Assembly: GCF_027587205.1 (NCBI RefSeq)
Contig: NZ_JAPDOD010000036.1
Coordinates: 1-64,000, forward strand
Source of the DNA: Solirubrobacter ginsenosidimutans
GTDB lineage: Bacteria; Actinomycetota; Thermoleophilia; Solirubrobacterales; Solirubrobacteraceae
DNA length: 64,000 nt
Direction: 5' to 3'
Made by a program: the position numbers and the translations under genes. Positions 14,778 through 24,170 of the stretch are shown here, piece by piece. The notes under the pieces were generated by a model. It made no database searches. It saw nothing but the letters and a program-made list of their open reading frames with translations, and had not been told where the DNA came from. How positions within the stretch are numbered: the first letter of the stretch is position 1; every line of letters starts with the position of its first letter.

Positions 14778-16976
14778 CTAGTGCAGGAGGTCGGCCAGGC
14801 CGTAGGTGAAGGCGCGGTCGAGCTCGTCGAGCGGCACGCTCAACACACCCTCGATCGTGACCGCGTCACCGCCGACGGTGCCGATCACCCGCGCGGCGCC
14901 ACCGAACGCCGCCAGCGCGGACGCCGGACCGGAGACGACGAAGGCGCCCGGGCCCTCGCCGAACAGCTCGGCCTCCGAGGTGAGCCCCGAAACCACCGCG
15001 CCGAGCCCTGACGCGATGCAGGACTCCGCGAGCGCGACCGCGACGCCACCCTCGGCGACGTCGTGCGCCGAGTGCAGCGCGCCGGACCGGACGGCCTGGC
15101 GGATCGCGGCGTGCAGCGCCTTCACGGAGCCCAGGTCGACCGCGGGCAGCGGCCCCGCGACGACCTCGCCGCGCAGCTTGGACAGCTCGGACGCGGCCAA
15201 AGACGGCGCCCAGCCCGCGGTCACGAGCCCGATGACGTCGCCCTCGGCCAGGAACCCGAGCCGCCCCGCCCGGCGAGCGTCCGGCAGCTCACCCACGAGC
15301 CCGACCACCGGCGTCGGGTAGATCGGCCCCTCGCCGCCCTCGTTGTACAAGGACACGTTCCCGCCCACGACCGGAATCCCGAACCCGCGGCAGGCGTCGC
15401 CCAGCCCCGCGATCGCCCGCGTGAACTGCCACGCGATGTGCGGCTTCTCCGGGTTGCCGAAGTTCAGGCAGTTGGTCAACCCCAGCGGCTCCGCGCCGAC
15501 GCAGGCGAGGTTGGCCGAACACTCCAGGACCGCCTCGACGGCGCCCCGGTAGGGATCGGCGGCCACGCGACGGCCGTTGCCGTCGATCGCCACCGCGATC
15601 GCGGGCCGCGCCCCGTCGGAGCCGTCCGGGTACAGGACGGTCAGCGGATCGGTGTCACCGGACGGGAGCATGAGCACCGCCGCGTCCGCCGACTCGGGCC
15701 GGCGCACGGTGCGCGAGCCGACGATCGAGTCGTACTGCTCGAACGCCCACTTGCGCGACGCGACGTTCGAGGACCCGAGCAGCGCGACCAGCACCTCGCC
15801 CGGATCGGACGACGTCAGCACCACGGGCGGCGCCGGGTACAGCGGCGTGGCCGGCTCGGCGGGCGAGAGTTCATAGGTCGGGCACTCGTCGACCAGAGCC
15901 GTGACCGGCATGTCGCCGACGAGCGAAGTGCCCTCGAAGACCCGCAACCGCCGCGTGTCCGTGACCACGCCGATCGCCGTGCCGTCGACCTCCCAGCGCG
16001 CGCAGACCGCCAGCACCTCGTCGACCCGCGCAGGCTCGACGACGCACAGCATCCGCTCCTGGGACTCCGAGACCATGATCTCGAACGGCTCCATGCCCTC
16101 TTCGCGCAGCGGGACCTTACGGACGTCGAGGTCGAGCCCGACCTCGCCCTTGGAGGCCATCTCAGCCGACGACGACGTCAGGCCCGCAGCGCCCAGATCC
16201 TGCAGAGCGACCAACAGACCGCGGTCCAAAAGCTCCAGCGAGCACTCGAGCAACTTCTTCTCGGTGAACGGGTCGCCGATCTGCACGGTCGGCCGCTTGT
16301 CCTCCGAGGAGTCCAGCTCGGCCGACGCCAGCACCGACGCGCCGCCGATGCCGTCGCGGCCCGTCTTCGCGCCGAACAGGACGACGATGTTCCCGACGCC
16401 GGCGGCAGCGCTCCGAATGAGCTTGTCGGTCTCGATCAGCCCCAAAGCCATCGCGTTGACCAGGCAGTTCTGCTCGTACGGACCCTCGAAGTAGATCTCG
16501 CCGCCGACGGTGGCGATCCCGATCGAGTTGCCGTAGTGGCCGATGCCCGCCACCGCCCGCTCCAGCAGGTACCGGGAGCGCGCCGAGGTCGAGACCTCGC
16601 CGAAGCGCAGCGAGTCCAAGATCGCGATCGGCCGCGCGCCGATCGCGAAGATGTCGCGCAGGATGCCGCCGACGCCCGTCGCGGCGCCCTCGAAGGGCTC
16701 GACCGCGCTGGGGTGGTTGTGCGACTCGACCTTGAACGCACACGCCAGGCCCGGAGCCACCGAGACCGCGCCCGCGTTCTCGCCCGGGCCCAGCACGAGC
16801 CGCGGACCCTCCGTCGGCAACGTCTTCAAAAGCGGCCGCGAATGCTTGTAGCCGCAGTGCTCGGACCACATCAGCGAGAAGACGGCGAGCTCGACCTCGT
16901 TGGGCTCGCGCTCGAGCTTGGAGACGATCAGGTCGTATTCGTAGTCGGTGAGGCCCAGCTCGCGATGCTTGGCCAT
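14778..16976 (-). CDS. purL: FGAM synthase, synthetase subunit PurL (small form)
   Basis: 732 residues, the small PurL form that works with PurS and PurQ. It converts FGAR, ATP and glutamine-derived ammonia to FGAM. The N-terminus has the linker SLMWSEHCGYKHSRPLLKTLP. The ATP/FGAR site has FKVESHNHPSAVEPFEGAATGVGG. The second half repeats the AIR-synthetase fold (TNCLNFGNPEKPHIAWQF, VVGGNVSLYNE). The ATG at 16976 overlaps purQ's stop by one base (TGATG). purS, purQ and purL lie in order, consistent with equimolar complex assembly. Confidence 0.97.
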   Translation of the reverse strand: MAKHRELGLTDYEYDLIVSKLEREPNEVELAVFSLMWSEHCGYKHSRPLLKTLPTEGPRLVLGPGENAGAVSVAPGLACAFKVESHNHPSAVEPFEGAATGVGGILRDIFAIGARPIAILDSLRFGEVSTSARSRYLLERAVAGIGHYGNSIGIATVGGEIYFEGPYEQNCLVNAMALGLIETDKLIRSAAAGVGNIVVLFGAKTGRDGIGGASVLASAELDSSEDKRPTVQIGDPFTEKKLLECSLELLDRGLLVALQDLGAAGLTSSSAEMASKGEVGLDLDVRKVPLREEGMEPFEIMVSESQERMLCVVEPARVDEVLAVCARWEVDGTAIGVVTDTRRLRVFEGTSLVGDMPVTALVDECPTYELSPAEPATPLYPAPPVVLTSSDPGEVLVALLGSSNVASRKWAFEQYDSIVGSRTVRRPESADAAVLMLPSGDTDPLTVLYPDGSDGARPAIAVAIDGNGRRVAADPYRGAVEAVLECSANLACVGAEPLGLTNCLNFGNPEKPHIAWQFTRAIAGLGDACRGFGIPVVGGNVSLYNEGGEGPIYPTPVVGLVGELPDARRAGRLGFLAEGDVIGLVTAGWAPSLAASELSKLRGEVVAGPLPAVDLGSVKALHAAIRQAVRSGALHSAHDVAEGGVAVALAESCIASGLGAVVSGLTSEAELFGEGPGAFVVSGPASALAAFGGAARVIGTVGGDAVTIEGVLSVPLDELDRAFTYGLADLLH

Positions 16977-17638
16977 CACGCCGGCACCCGCGCGGCCGAC
17001 TCGAACAGCTTGAGCCCGTCTGCGGATCCCGTGAGCAGATCGACCGCATGCTCGGGATGCGGCATGAGCCCGACGACGTTGCCCGCCGGGTTGGAGACCG
17101 CCGCGATGTCCCGCGCGGAGCCGTTGAAGTTCTCCCCGGCGCGGTAGCGGAGGACGACCTGGCCGTTGGCCTCGAGCTCGTCGAGCACCGGATCGGGCGC
17201 GTAGTAGCGGCCCGTCGTGTGCTTCGCCGGGATCGAGAGCGTCTCGCCCACCGAGCACGCGCCCGTCCAGGACGTCGACGCGTTGACGACCTCGAGCCCC
17301 ACCTGGCGGCAGACGAACTTCAGCGACGTGTTGGGCAACAGCGCGCCCGAAAGCAGCCCCGCCTCGCACAGCACCTGAAAGCCGTTGCAGATGCCCAATA
17401 CCAGACCACCGGTAGCCGCGAACCGCTCGATCTCGCCCATGACCGGGGCGAAGCGCGCGATCGCGCCCACCCGCAGGTGGTCGCCGTAGGAGAACCCGCC
17501 GGGGATGATCACGGCGTCGACGCCGCGCAAGTCAGCGTCGCCATGCCACAAAAGCTCGGCCTCACCCACGCGACGGGCCGCCACCAGCGCGTCGACCTCA
17601 TCGCAGGAGCCCGGGAACCGGACGATCCCGAACTTCAC
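16976..17638 (-). CDS. purQ: FGAM synthase, glutaminase subunit PurQ
   Basis: 220 residues. A class-I glutamine amidotransferase supplying ammonia to PurL. It shows FGIVRFPGSCDE at the N-terminus, the nucleophile in LGICNGFQVL and the His-Glu pair in GLMPHPEHAV. The GTG start at 17638 overlaps the purS stop by 4 bp (GTGA). Confidence 0.97.
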   Translation of the reverse strand: MKFGIVRFPGSCDEVDALVAARRVGEAELLWHGDADLRGVDAVIIPGGFSYGDHLRVGAIARFAPVMGEIERFAATGGLVLGICNGFQVLCEAGLLSGALLPNTSLKFVCRQVGLEVVNASTSWTGACSVGETLSIPAKHTTGRYYAPDPVLDELEANGQVVLRYRAGENFNGSARDIAAVSNPAGNVVGLMPHPEHAVDLLTGSADGLKLFESAARVPA

Positions 17639-17856
17639 GACTGGATCTCGTAATCCTCGATCAGCGGGTTGGCGAGCAGCTGCTCGCACATCGCCGCGAC
17701 CTGGGACGTGTCCTCGACGTCGAGCTCGACCAGCCGGCCGACGTGGACGTGGCTGACGCCCTCGAAGCCCAAGGCGGGCAACGCGCGCTCCACGGACTGA
17801 CCCTGCGGGTCGAGAATCCCGGCCTTGGGCCGGATCAGCACGCGAACGCGGCTCAC
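17635..17856 (-). CDS. purS: FGAM synthase, PurS subunit
   Basis: 73 residues from a GTG at 17856. PurS is the small dimeric bridge required by small-form PurL. The sequence RVLIRPKAGILDPQGQSVERALPALGF and the VGRLVELDVE strand fit the family. GTGA overlaps occur at both ends, with purC upstream and purQ downstream. Confidence 0.94.
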   Translation of the reverse strand: MSRVRVLIRPKAGILDPQGQSVERALPALGFEGVSHVHVGRLVELDVEDTSQVAAMCEQLLANPLIEDYEIQS

Positions 17857-18722
17857 GGGGCGACCCGATCCAGCCACGCGCCGAACTCCTCGCCCGCCAG
17901 CCGCTCATAGGCGGTGACGTAGCGCTCGCGGGTCTGCTCGACCACGTCGGCGGGGATCGCCGGCGCGGGCGGGTTCTTGTCCCACCCGCTCCCGGTCGCC
18001 CAGTCGCGCACGTACTGCTTGTCGAACGACGGCTGACCGTGCCCGACCTCGTAGGTGTCCGCCGGCCAGAAGCGCGAGGAATCGGGCGTGCAGACCTCGT
18101 CACCCAACGTCAGGACACCCGCGTCGTCCACGCCGAACTCGAACTTCGTGTCGGCGAGGATCACGCCGCGCTCCAGGGCATGCGCGGCGACGGCCTTGTA
18201 GACCGCGATCGAGACGTCGCGCACCTGCGCGGCCAGCTCCTCGGAGCCGAGCAACTTGACCGTCTCGGCGAAGTCGATCGCCTCGTCGTGACCCTCTTCG
18301 GCCTTGGTCGACGGCGTGTAGAGCGGCTCCGGGAGCTGCTCGGACTCCTGCAGCCCCTCGGGGAGCGTGAGCCCGGACACCGCGCCGGTGGCGAGATAGT
18401 CCTTCCATCCCGAGCCGGTGATGTAGCCGCGCACGATGCACTCGACGGGCAGCATCTTCAGCCGCCGCACGCGCAGCGCGCGGCCGCGGTACTCGGCGGG
18501 AACGCCGTCGGTCGCCGAGACGAAGTGGTTCGGGACGATGTCGCGCGTCAACCCGAACCACAGCACGGACAGCCCGGTGAGTACTCGGCCCTTGTCCGGG
18601 ATGGGCGTGGGGTGGACCACGTCGTAAGTGGAGATGCGGTCGGAGGCAACCATCAGGAGGTCGCCGCCCAGGTCGTAGAGCTCACGGACCTTGCCGGAGT
18701 GCAGGAGCGGAAGGGTTGACAC
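17853..18722 (-). CDS. purC: SAICAR synthetase
   Basis: 289 residues from a GTG at 18722; the longer yeast-type PurC. It ligates aspartate to CAIR using ATP. Motifs include SGKVRELYDLGGDLLMVASDRISTYDVV, LPVECIVRGYITGSGWKDY, LADTKFEFG and DEVCTPDSSRFWP. It overlaps purS by 4 bp. The M24 peptidase gene ends 16 bp upstream on the same strand. Confidence 0.97.
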   Translation of the reverse strand: MSTLPLLHSGKVRELYDLGGDLLMVASDRISTYDVVHPTPIPDKGRVLTGLSVLWFGLTRDIVPNHFVSATDGVPAEYRGRALRVRRLKMLPVECIVRGYITGSGWKDYLATGAVSGLTLPEGLQESEQLPEPLYTPSTKAEEGHDEAIDFAETVKLLGSEELAAQVRDVSIAVYKAVAAHALERGVILADTKFEFGVDDAGVLTLGDEVCTPDSSRFWPADTYEVGHGQPSFDKQYVRDWATGSGWDKNPPAPAIPADVVEQTRERYVTAYERLAGEEFGAWLDRVAP

Positions 18723-18738
18723 GTCGCCTCAGGCTACT

Positions 18739-19830
18739 TCACAGGTCGTACGGGAAATCGGTGAGGACCTCGTAGCCGTCCTCGGTGATGAGCACGATGT
18801 CCTCCAGCCGGCACCCGCCGAAGCCGCGCCGATAGCACCCCGGCTCGACCGTGACGACGTCGCCGGGCACCAGATCATCGTCCAGCCGGCCCATGTGCGG
18901 GCGCTCGTGGACCTCGAGCCCGACGCCGTGGCCGAGCCCGTGGAAGTACCCGTCCTCCAGGATCGTGCCCGGCTCCTTGGTGAGCTGCGTCGGCTTGCCC
19001 GCCTCGATGTAGGGCTCCGACGAGCGCTCGAAGAGCTTGCGGCCGTTCGCGCCCGGGCCCAGATCGGCGTAGACCCGATCGAGGGAGTCGCGGGTGAGGC
19101 GCCAGTACTCGGCCAGCTCGTCCGGCGGCTCGCCCCCGCCCGCCACGAACGTGCGGGTCATATCTGACCAACAGCGAGAGACGCGGTCGCGCGGCCAGAT
19201 GTCGACCACCACCGGCTCACCCGCCTCGATCGCGCCCGAGCCGGACTCGTGGCCGATCGCCGACTGCGCCCCGTGCGAGACGATCACGTCGTCGGGCAGC
19301 TCGCAGCCGTGCTCCTCGCACGTCGCCTGCATGGCGAACCGCACCTCCTCGGAGGTGAGCCCCGGTCGCAGCTCGTGGATCAGCGACCGCGCGACGCCCA
19401 TCGCCGCGTCGGCGGCCTTCTGCGCGCGCCGGATGCCGTCGAGCTCGGTCTCGGACTTGACCCGCCGGCGGCGGACGAACTCGTCGTCGTCGACGGTCAG
19501 CTCGATCCCGTTCGCGCGCAGATGATCGGCGACGAAGAGCGGAAATTCGGGCGGGACCGAGGCGGAGCTGATCCGCAGCGCGAGCGTGGCCCGCAGCGCG
19601 ATCTCGGCGTCGATCGCGAGCCGGTCGAGCCCCGCGGCGACCAGATCGTCCATGCCGAGCGTGTTCGGGTCGAGGATCTCGATCCCGAACCCGGTGACCT
19701 TGGCCGCGTCCAGGACGGAGACCGTCGCCGCGCGGCGACCATCGTTCTCGAGGTAGAGGAACGCGTCCGTGATGCCCGTGGGCACTTCGTGGAACATCGT
19801 CGCGGAGAGGTCTGACGCTCCATGGATCAA
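18739..19830 (-). CDS. M24-family (Xaa-Pro type) metallopeptidase
   Basis: 363 residues. It starts at a TTG at 19830 that overlaps the purB stop as TTGA. The N-terminal creatinase-type domain (residues about 1-125) is followed by a pita-bread catalytic domain. All five dinuclear metal ligands are visible: Asp in VVVDIWPRD, Asp in CWSDMTRTF, His in HGLGHGVGLEVHE, Glu in VTVEPGCY and Glu in CRLEDIVLI. It probably cleaves X-Pro peptides or an aminoacyl-proline-like substrate in the cytosol. Its place between purB and purC is striking and unexplained. Confidence 0.9.
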   Translation of the reverse strand: MIHGASDLSATMFHEVPTGITDAFLYLENDGRRAATVSVLDAAKVTGFGIEILDPNTLGMDDLVAAGLDRLAIDAEIALRATLALRISSASVPPEFPLFVADHLRANGIELTVDDDEFVRRRRVKSETELDGIRRAQKAADAAMGVARSLIHELRPGLTSEEVRFAMQATCEEHGCELPDDVIVSHGAQSAIGHESGSGAIEAGEPVVVDIWPRDRVSRCWSDMTRTFVAGGGEPPDELAEYWRLTRDSLDRVYADLGPGANGRKLFERSSEPYIEAGKPTQLTKEPGTILEDGYFHGLGHGVGLEVHERPHMGRLDDDLVPGDVVTVEPGCYRRGFGGCRLEDIVLITEDGYEVLTDFPYDL

Positions 19831-21101
19831 GACGGCGATGGGATCACCTCCAGCCGCGCCAGCACCTCGGGCACGAAGCGCGTGTAGTAGCTGTAGTCGA
19901 AGACCGCATCGAAGTCGATCTCGACGCCGTCCTGTTCGAGCAGGGAACGTAGCGGGGTCTGGGTGTCCCACGCCTGCTGCCCGAAGCGCTGGACGATCCG
20001 GTACGCGTCGTCGCGCTGCATCCCGCCGCTCACGAGCGCGAGCAGCACCCGCTGGGAGAACAGCGCGCCGCTCGTCAGCTCGAGGTTGGCCAGCATGCGG
20101 TCCTTGTGCACCGTCATGCCGCGCACGACGCGCAGCGTCAGGGCGAGCAGCTGGTCGAGCAGGATCGTCGAGTCCGGCAGCACGATCCGCTCGGCGGAGG
20201 AGTGCGTGATGTCGCGCTCGTGCCAGAGCGCGACGTTCTCGATCCCCACCTGGGCATTGCCGCGCAGCACCCGCGCCAGGCCGCAGATCCGCTCGCAGAC
20301 GACCGGGTTGCGCTTGTGCGGCATCGCGCTCGAGCCCTTCTGGCCCTTCCGGAACGGCTCCTCGACCTCGCGCACCTCGGTGCGCTGCAGGTGCCGGATC
20401 TCCGTGGCGAAGCGCTCCAACCCCGCGCCGCACAGGGCAATCGACGAAAGCAGCTCCGAATGCCGGTCACGCGGCACGACCTGGGTGGAGATGTCCTCGT
20501 GCCGCAGCCCGAGGTTCGCCATCACCCGCTCTTCGTAGTCCGGCCCGAGCGTTGCGTAGGTGCCGACCGCGCCGGAGATCGCCCCCGTGATCTGCGCGAA
20601 CGCGCGCTCCAGCCGCTCGGCGTTGCGGTGCGCCTCCATCGCGTAGCCCGCGAGCTTGAGACCGAACGACGTCGGTTCCGCATGCACGCCGTGGGTGCGG
20701 CCCACGCACAGCGTGTCGGCATGCTCGCGCGCCTTCTCGGCCAGCTCCCAGGCGAGCGTGCGGGCCGCCGGCACCAGCAGCGCGCCCGCGCGGCGCAGTT
20801 GCAGCGCCATCCCGGTGTCGACCACGTCCGAAGACGTCAAGCCGTAGTGGATCCACCGCCCGGCCGGGCCCGCGGACGCGGCCAGCACGTCGACGAACGC
20901 CGCCGTGTCGTGGTCGAGGATCTTCTCGCGCTCGTCGATCGCCTCGACCGTGAAGGTGGCCGCGCGGATGGCGTCCAGGTCCTCCGGCGTCGGGCCGTCG
21001 AGCGCCTCGGCAGCCGCGACCTCGACGTCGCGCATCGCGCCGAAGCGCGCCTCATCGGTCCAGACGGCCCCGATCTCGGGCCGGGTATAGCGGGCGATCA
21101 T
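19827..21101 (-). CDS. purB: Adenylosuccinate lyase
   Basis: 424 residues from the ATG at 21101. It cleaves SAICAR to AICAR and adenylosuccinate to AMP. N-terminal MIARYTRPEIGAVW, TSSDVVDTG, GRTHGVHAEPTSFG with the catalytic His, and the signature KGSSAMPHKRNPV with the catalytic Ser loop are all present. It heads the minus-strand block purB-M24-purC-purS-purQ-purL. Only 25 bp separate it from the divergent DUF1330 gene, so the two promoters must overlap. Confidence 0.97.
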   Translation of the reverse strand: MIARYTRPEIGAVWTDEARFGAMRDVEVAAAEALDGPTPEDLDAIRAATFTVEAIDEREKILDHDTAAFVDVLAASAGPAGRWIHYGLTSSDVVDTGMALQLRRAGALLVPAARTLAWELAEKAREHADTLCVGRTHGVHAEPTSFGLKLAGYAMEAHRNAERLERAFAQITGAISGAVGTYATLGPDYEERVMANLGLRHEDISTQVVPRDRHSELLSSIALCGAGLERFATEIRHLQRTEVREVEEPFRKGQKGSSAMPHKRNPVVCERICGLARVLRGNAQVGIENVALWHERDITHSSAERIVLPDSTILLDQLLALTLRVVRGMTVHKDRMLANLELTSGALFSQRVLLALVSGGMQRDDAYRIVQRFGQQAWDTQTPLRSLLEQDGVEIDFDAVFDYSYYTRFVPEVLARLEVIPSPS

Positions 21102-21126
21102 TGCCCTCAAGCCTAGAATCCCGGCC

Positions 21127-21417
21127 ATGCCCAAGGCGTACTGGATCAGCAGCTATCGCGCGATCAACGACACCGACAAGATGGCGGCGTACGCGGCGCT
21201 CGCCAAGCCCGCGCTCGAGAGCGCCGGCGGCACGTTCATCGCCCGCGGCATGCCCGCGGCGGTGTACGAGCTGGGCGAGAACGAGCGCGTGACGCTGATC
21301 GAGTGGGACAGCGTCGAGCAGGCGATCGCCGCCCACGACGGCCCCGCCTACCAGGCCGCGCTGGCCGCGCTCGGCGACGGAGCCGAGCGCGACATCCGGA
21401 TCGTCGAAGGGGTCTAG
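21127..21417 (+). CDS. DUF1330-family protein
   Basis: 96 residues with a dimeric alpha-beta (ferredoxin-like) fold pattern: [59 protein letters not shown] and PAYQAAL. DUF1330 proteins are small and of unknown function. It is the only plus-strand gene within the purine block. Its TAG stop shares the four bases CTAG with the stop of the convergent purE. Confidence 0.88.
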   Translation: MPKAYWISSYRAINDTDKMAAYAALAKPALESAGGTFIARGMPAAVYELGENERVTLIEWDSVEQAIAAHDGPAYQAALAALGDGAERDIRIVEGV

Positions 21418-21875
21418 GCGTTCAAGATGCGCGCCGCCAGCACGGCGGCGTTGCGGGCGTTGTCCACGCCCACGCAGGCCACCGGGACGCCCGGTGGCAT
21501 CTGCGAGATCGAGAGCAGCGCGTCGAGGCCGCCCGCGATCGAGGTCTTGGACGTCAGCGGCACGCCGATCACGGGGAGATCGGTGTGGGCGGCGACCACG
21601 CCCGGCAGCGCGGCGGAGAGTCCGGCGCCGGCGATGATCACCCGCAGGCCCCGCATCCGGGCGTTCTTGGCGTACTCGGCGACCATCTCGGGATCGCGGT
21701 GCGCCGACATCACCCGCACCTCGTGCAGGATGCCGCGCTCGGAGAGCTCGGCGGCGGCCTTCTCCATCGCGGGCATGTCGGACTTGGAGCCCATGACGAT
21801 GCCGACGTGCGGAGAATCCACCTCCAGGCCCTCGAGGGCGGTCTCGACTTCGGTTTCGGTGGTGGGTTTGCTCAT
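21414..21875 (-). CDS. purE: N5-carboxyaminoimidazole ribonucleotide mutase (class I PurE)
   Basis: 153 residues, including about 22 variable N-terminal residues. The signature is [18 protein letters not shown], followed by [11 protein letters not shown] and [17 protein letters not shown]. Class I PurE normally needs PurK to make N5-CAIR, and no purK lies in this window. The ATG at 21875 overlaps the purD stop (ATGA). Confidence 0.96.
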   Translation of the reverse strand: MSKPTTETEVETALEGLEVDSPHVGIVMGSKSDMPAMEKAAAELSERGILHEVRVMSAHRDPEMVAEYAKNARMRGLRVIIAGAGLSAALPGVVAAHTDLPVIGVPLTSKTSIAGGLDALLSISQMPPGVPVACVGVDNARNAAVLAARILNA

Positions 21876-23098
21876 GCGGCGATATCTCTGCGGTAGGTCT
21901 TGCCAGGAAAGGTGATCTTGTCGGCCGCAGCATAGGCGGCGGCGCGGGCGGCCTCGCGATCGGCGCCCAGGGCGGTGACGTTCAGCACGCGCCCGCCGGC
22001 CGTGACGATCGCGCCGTCCTTGGCCGCCGTGCCCGCGTGGGTGACCTCGCCGCCCGCCTCCTCCAAGCCGCTGATCACGTCGCCCGACGACGAGGACGCC
22101 GGGTAGCCGCGGGAGGCGAGGACGACCGTGACCGCGGCGCGCTCGTCCCACTCCAGCGCAGCGCCGGCCAGCCCGCCGAACACGACCGACCGCTGGAACA
22201 GGTCGAGCAGGTCGGACTTCAACCGCGGGAGGACGACCTGCGTCTCCGGATCACCGAAGCGCACGTTGAACTCGATCACCTTCGGGCCCTCCGCGGTCAG
22301 CATCAGCCCCGCGTAGAGGACGCCGTGGAACGGCGTGCCGCGGCGGGCGAGCTCGTCGACGACGGGCTGGCAGATCTCCACGCGGACGCGTTCGATGAGC
22401 GCGGCGTCGGCGCCCTCGACCGGCGAGAACGCGCCCATCCCGCCCGTGTTCGGGCCGGTGTCACCCTCGCCGATGCGCTTGAAGTCGCGCGCCGGAGCCA
22501 AAGGCACGGCACGCACCCCGTCGCACAGCGCGAGCACGGAGAGCTCGACGCCCTCGAGGAACTCCTCCACCACGACGGGCGCGTCGCCGAAGCGATGACC
22601 GACGAGCATGTCCTCGAGCGTCGCCCGCGCCTCCTCCTCGGAGGCGGCGATCACGACGCCCTTGCCCGCGGCCAGGCCGTCGGCCTTCAGCGCGACCGGG
22701 TAGCGGTCGATCGACGCGAGCCCGGAGGCCACGTCGGCCACGACGGTGTAGGCCGCGGTCGGTACGCCCGCGGCCTCCATGACCTCCTTGGCGTACGCCT
22801 TGGAGCCCTCGAGCTGCGCCGCGTCGGCCACCGGGCCGAACGCGACGACGCCCGCCGCCTGGCAGCGGTCGACGAACCCCGCGACCAGCGGGACCTCGGG
22901 GCCGATCACGACGAGATCGATCCCGGCTGCCGCGATCCGCGCCGGATCGTCGGCGCCGTCGAACGGCGCCGCCTCGAGCGCGATCCCGGCGTTCCCGGGC
23001 GAGCAGAGCACCTCGGGCGCCTGCGGCGAGCGCAGCAGCGCGCGCACGATCGCGTGCTCGCGGCCTCCGCCGCCGATGACGAGCACCCGAGGCGTCAA
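21872..23098 (-). CDS. purD: Phosphoribosylamine-glycine ligase
   Basis: 408 residues. An ATP-grasp enzyme joining glycine to phosphoribosylamine. N-terminal [44 protein letters not shown] and [19 protein letters not shown] are diagnostic. The TTG start at 23098 overlaps the stop of the GYD gene as TTGA. It is translated within the unit GYD-purD-purE. Confidence 0.97.
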   Translation of the reverse strand: MTPRVLVIGGGGREHAIVRALLRSPQAPEVLCSPGNAGIALEAAPFDGADDPARIAAAGIDLVVIGPEVPLVAGFVDRCQAAGVVAFGPVADAAQLEGSKAYAKEVMEAAGVPTAAYTVVADVASGLASIDRYPVALKADGLAAGKGVVIAASEEEARATLEDMLVGHRFGDAPVVVEEFLEGVELSVLALCDGVRAVPLAPARDFKRIGEGDTGPNTGGMGAFSPVEGADAALIERVRVEICQPVVDELARRGTPFHGVLYAGLMLTAEGPKVIEFNVRFGDPETQVVLPRLKSDLLDLFQRSVVFGGLAGAALEWDERAAVTVVLASRGYPASSSSGDVISGLEEAGGEVTHAGTAAKDGAIVTAGGRVLNVTALGADREAARAAAYAAADKITFPGKTYRRDIAA

Positions 23099-23376
23099 AG
23101 CGCAGCGATGAAGTCGTCGATCGGGATCGCGATCAAGGTCTCGTAGTGCCCGGTGCCGCGCGAGCCGAGCTCGAGCGAGATGCGCGCCATCGTCTTGTCG
23201 TCAGGCGCCTCGATCACGTTGACGAAGTCAAAGGACCCGAGCGTCGCCCACTGCGCCTTGACCTCGGCGCCGAGCTGCTCGACCTCCTTGTTGACCTCGC
23301 GGATGCGTTGCGGGTTATTACGAACCGTTTGAATTCCCTCAGGCGTAAGCGTCGAGAGCATGATGTATGTCGGCAC
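23095..23376 (-). CDS. GYD-domain protein
   Basis: 93 residues from a GTG at 23376 behind a strong GAGGAGG site. A GYD-type dimeric alpha-beta barrel: [44 protein letters not shown] and [14 protein letters not shown]. Its function is unknown in general. Here it is the first gene of the GYD-purD-purE unit and is coupled to purD by a 4-bp overlap, suggesting a link to purine metabolism (inference). Confidence 0.88.
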   Translation of the reverse strand: MPTYIMLSTLTPEGIQTVRNNPQRIREVNKEVEQLGAEVKAQWATLGSFDFVNVIEAPDDKTMARISLELGSRGTGHYETLIAIPIDDFIAAL

Positions 23377-23447
23377 GGCGTCCTCCTCGCTGGATTCACC
23401 GTTCCTTCTACCGAACCATCGCGGCCGATGCGGTGTTCTACGTGACG

Positions 23448-24170
23448 ATGCTCCTTCGTACCACCCTCCTCGCCATCGCGTTCGCGGTGCTCGGAACCGT
23501 GTCCGCGTCCGCGCAGACCCCGGTCCCGACGCCGGTTCAGCCCCCTTCCCTCGGCGGCCTCAGGCCGTGCTACGTCGCCGCGACGGAGGCGCAGCGCGAG
23601 TTCGTCGTCGTCCAAGGGCAGAACTTCACCCCGTTCGCGAAGATCGACATCTTCCTCGACGACATCCTGCAGACGCTCCCGGACCCGCAGCCGCAGGCCG
23701 CGTACGACGGCACGCTGAGCGGCTCGGTCCCGGCGCCGTTCATCGACGAAGGCCAGCGGACGTTCACGCTACGCGCAACGGAGCACGACACGCTGGCGAA
23801 TTCGGCGATCGCGACCTCGAAGGTCACGCGCCTGTCGGTCGAGCAGTCGCCGGCTGCGGCCGCGACCAGCGACCGGGTGCGCTTCCGCGGCCGCGGTTTC
23901 ACGGATCTGACGCTCCCGATCTACATGCACTACGTCTACGCCGGCAAGTCGAAGCAGACGATCAGCCTCGGTCTGCCGACGGGCGACTGCGGACTCTTCT
24001 CGGTCAAACGGAAGCAGTTCCCGTTCAAGAAGAGCCCGCAGGTGGGCGTGTGGACGATCCAGTTCGACCAGAAGCCGAACTACGACCCGAAGGCCTCGCC
24101 GCGCGTTCCGCTGACCGTCAAGGTGCGCAAGGCCCCGAAGATCAAGCCGAAACGGTCTCCGGCTCGCTGA
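23448..24170 (+). CDS. Secreted protein, unknown, Ig-like
   Basis: About 240 residues from ATG 23448 (GTG 23442 also possible). The signal peptide is [23 protein letters not shown]. The mature protein has two beta-rich segments ([26 protein letters not shown] and [21 protein letters not shown]) that look like IPT/Ig-type repeats with a 'GxxFTP/GFTD' turn, and a basic C-terminus. Its last 29 bp overlap the 3' end of clpB in the opposite direction. It is divergent from the GYD gene across a 71-bp gap. Confidence 0.65.
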   Translation: MLLRTTLLAIAFAVLGTVSASAQTPVPTPVQPPSLGGLRPCYVAATEAQREFVVVQGQNFTPFAKIDIFLDDILQTLPDPQPQAAYDGTLSGSVPAPFIDEGQRTFTLRATEHDTLANSAIATSKVTRLSVEQSPAAAATSDRVRFRGRGFTDLTLPIYMHYVYAGKSKQTISLGLPTGDCGLFSVKRKQFPFKKSPQVGVWTIQFDQKPNYDPKASPRVPLTVKVRKAPKIKPKRSPAR

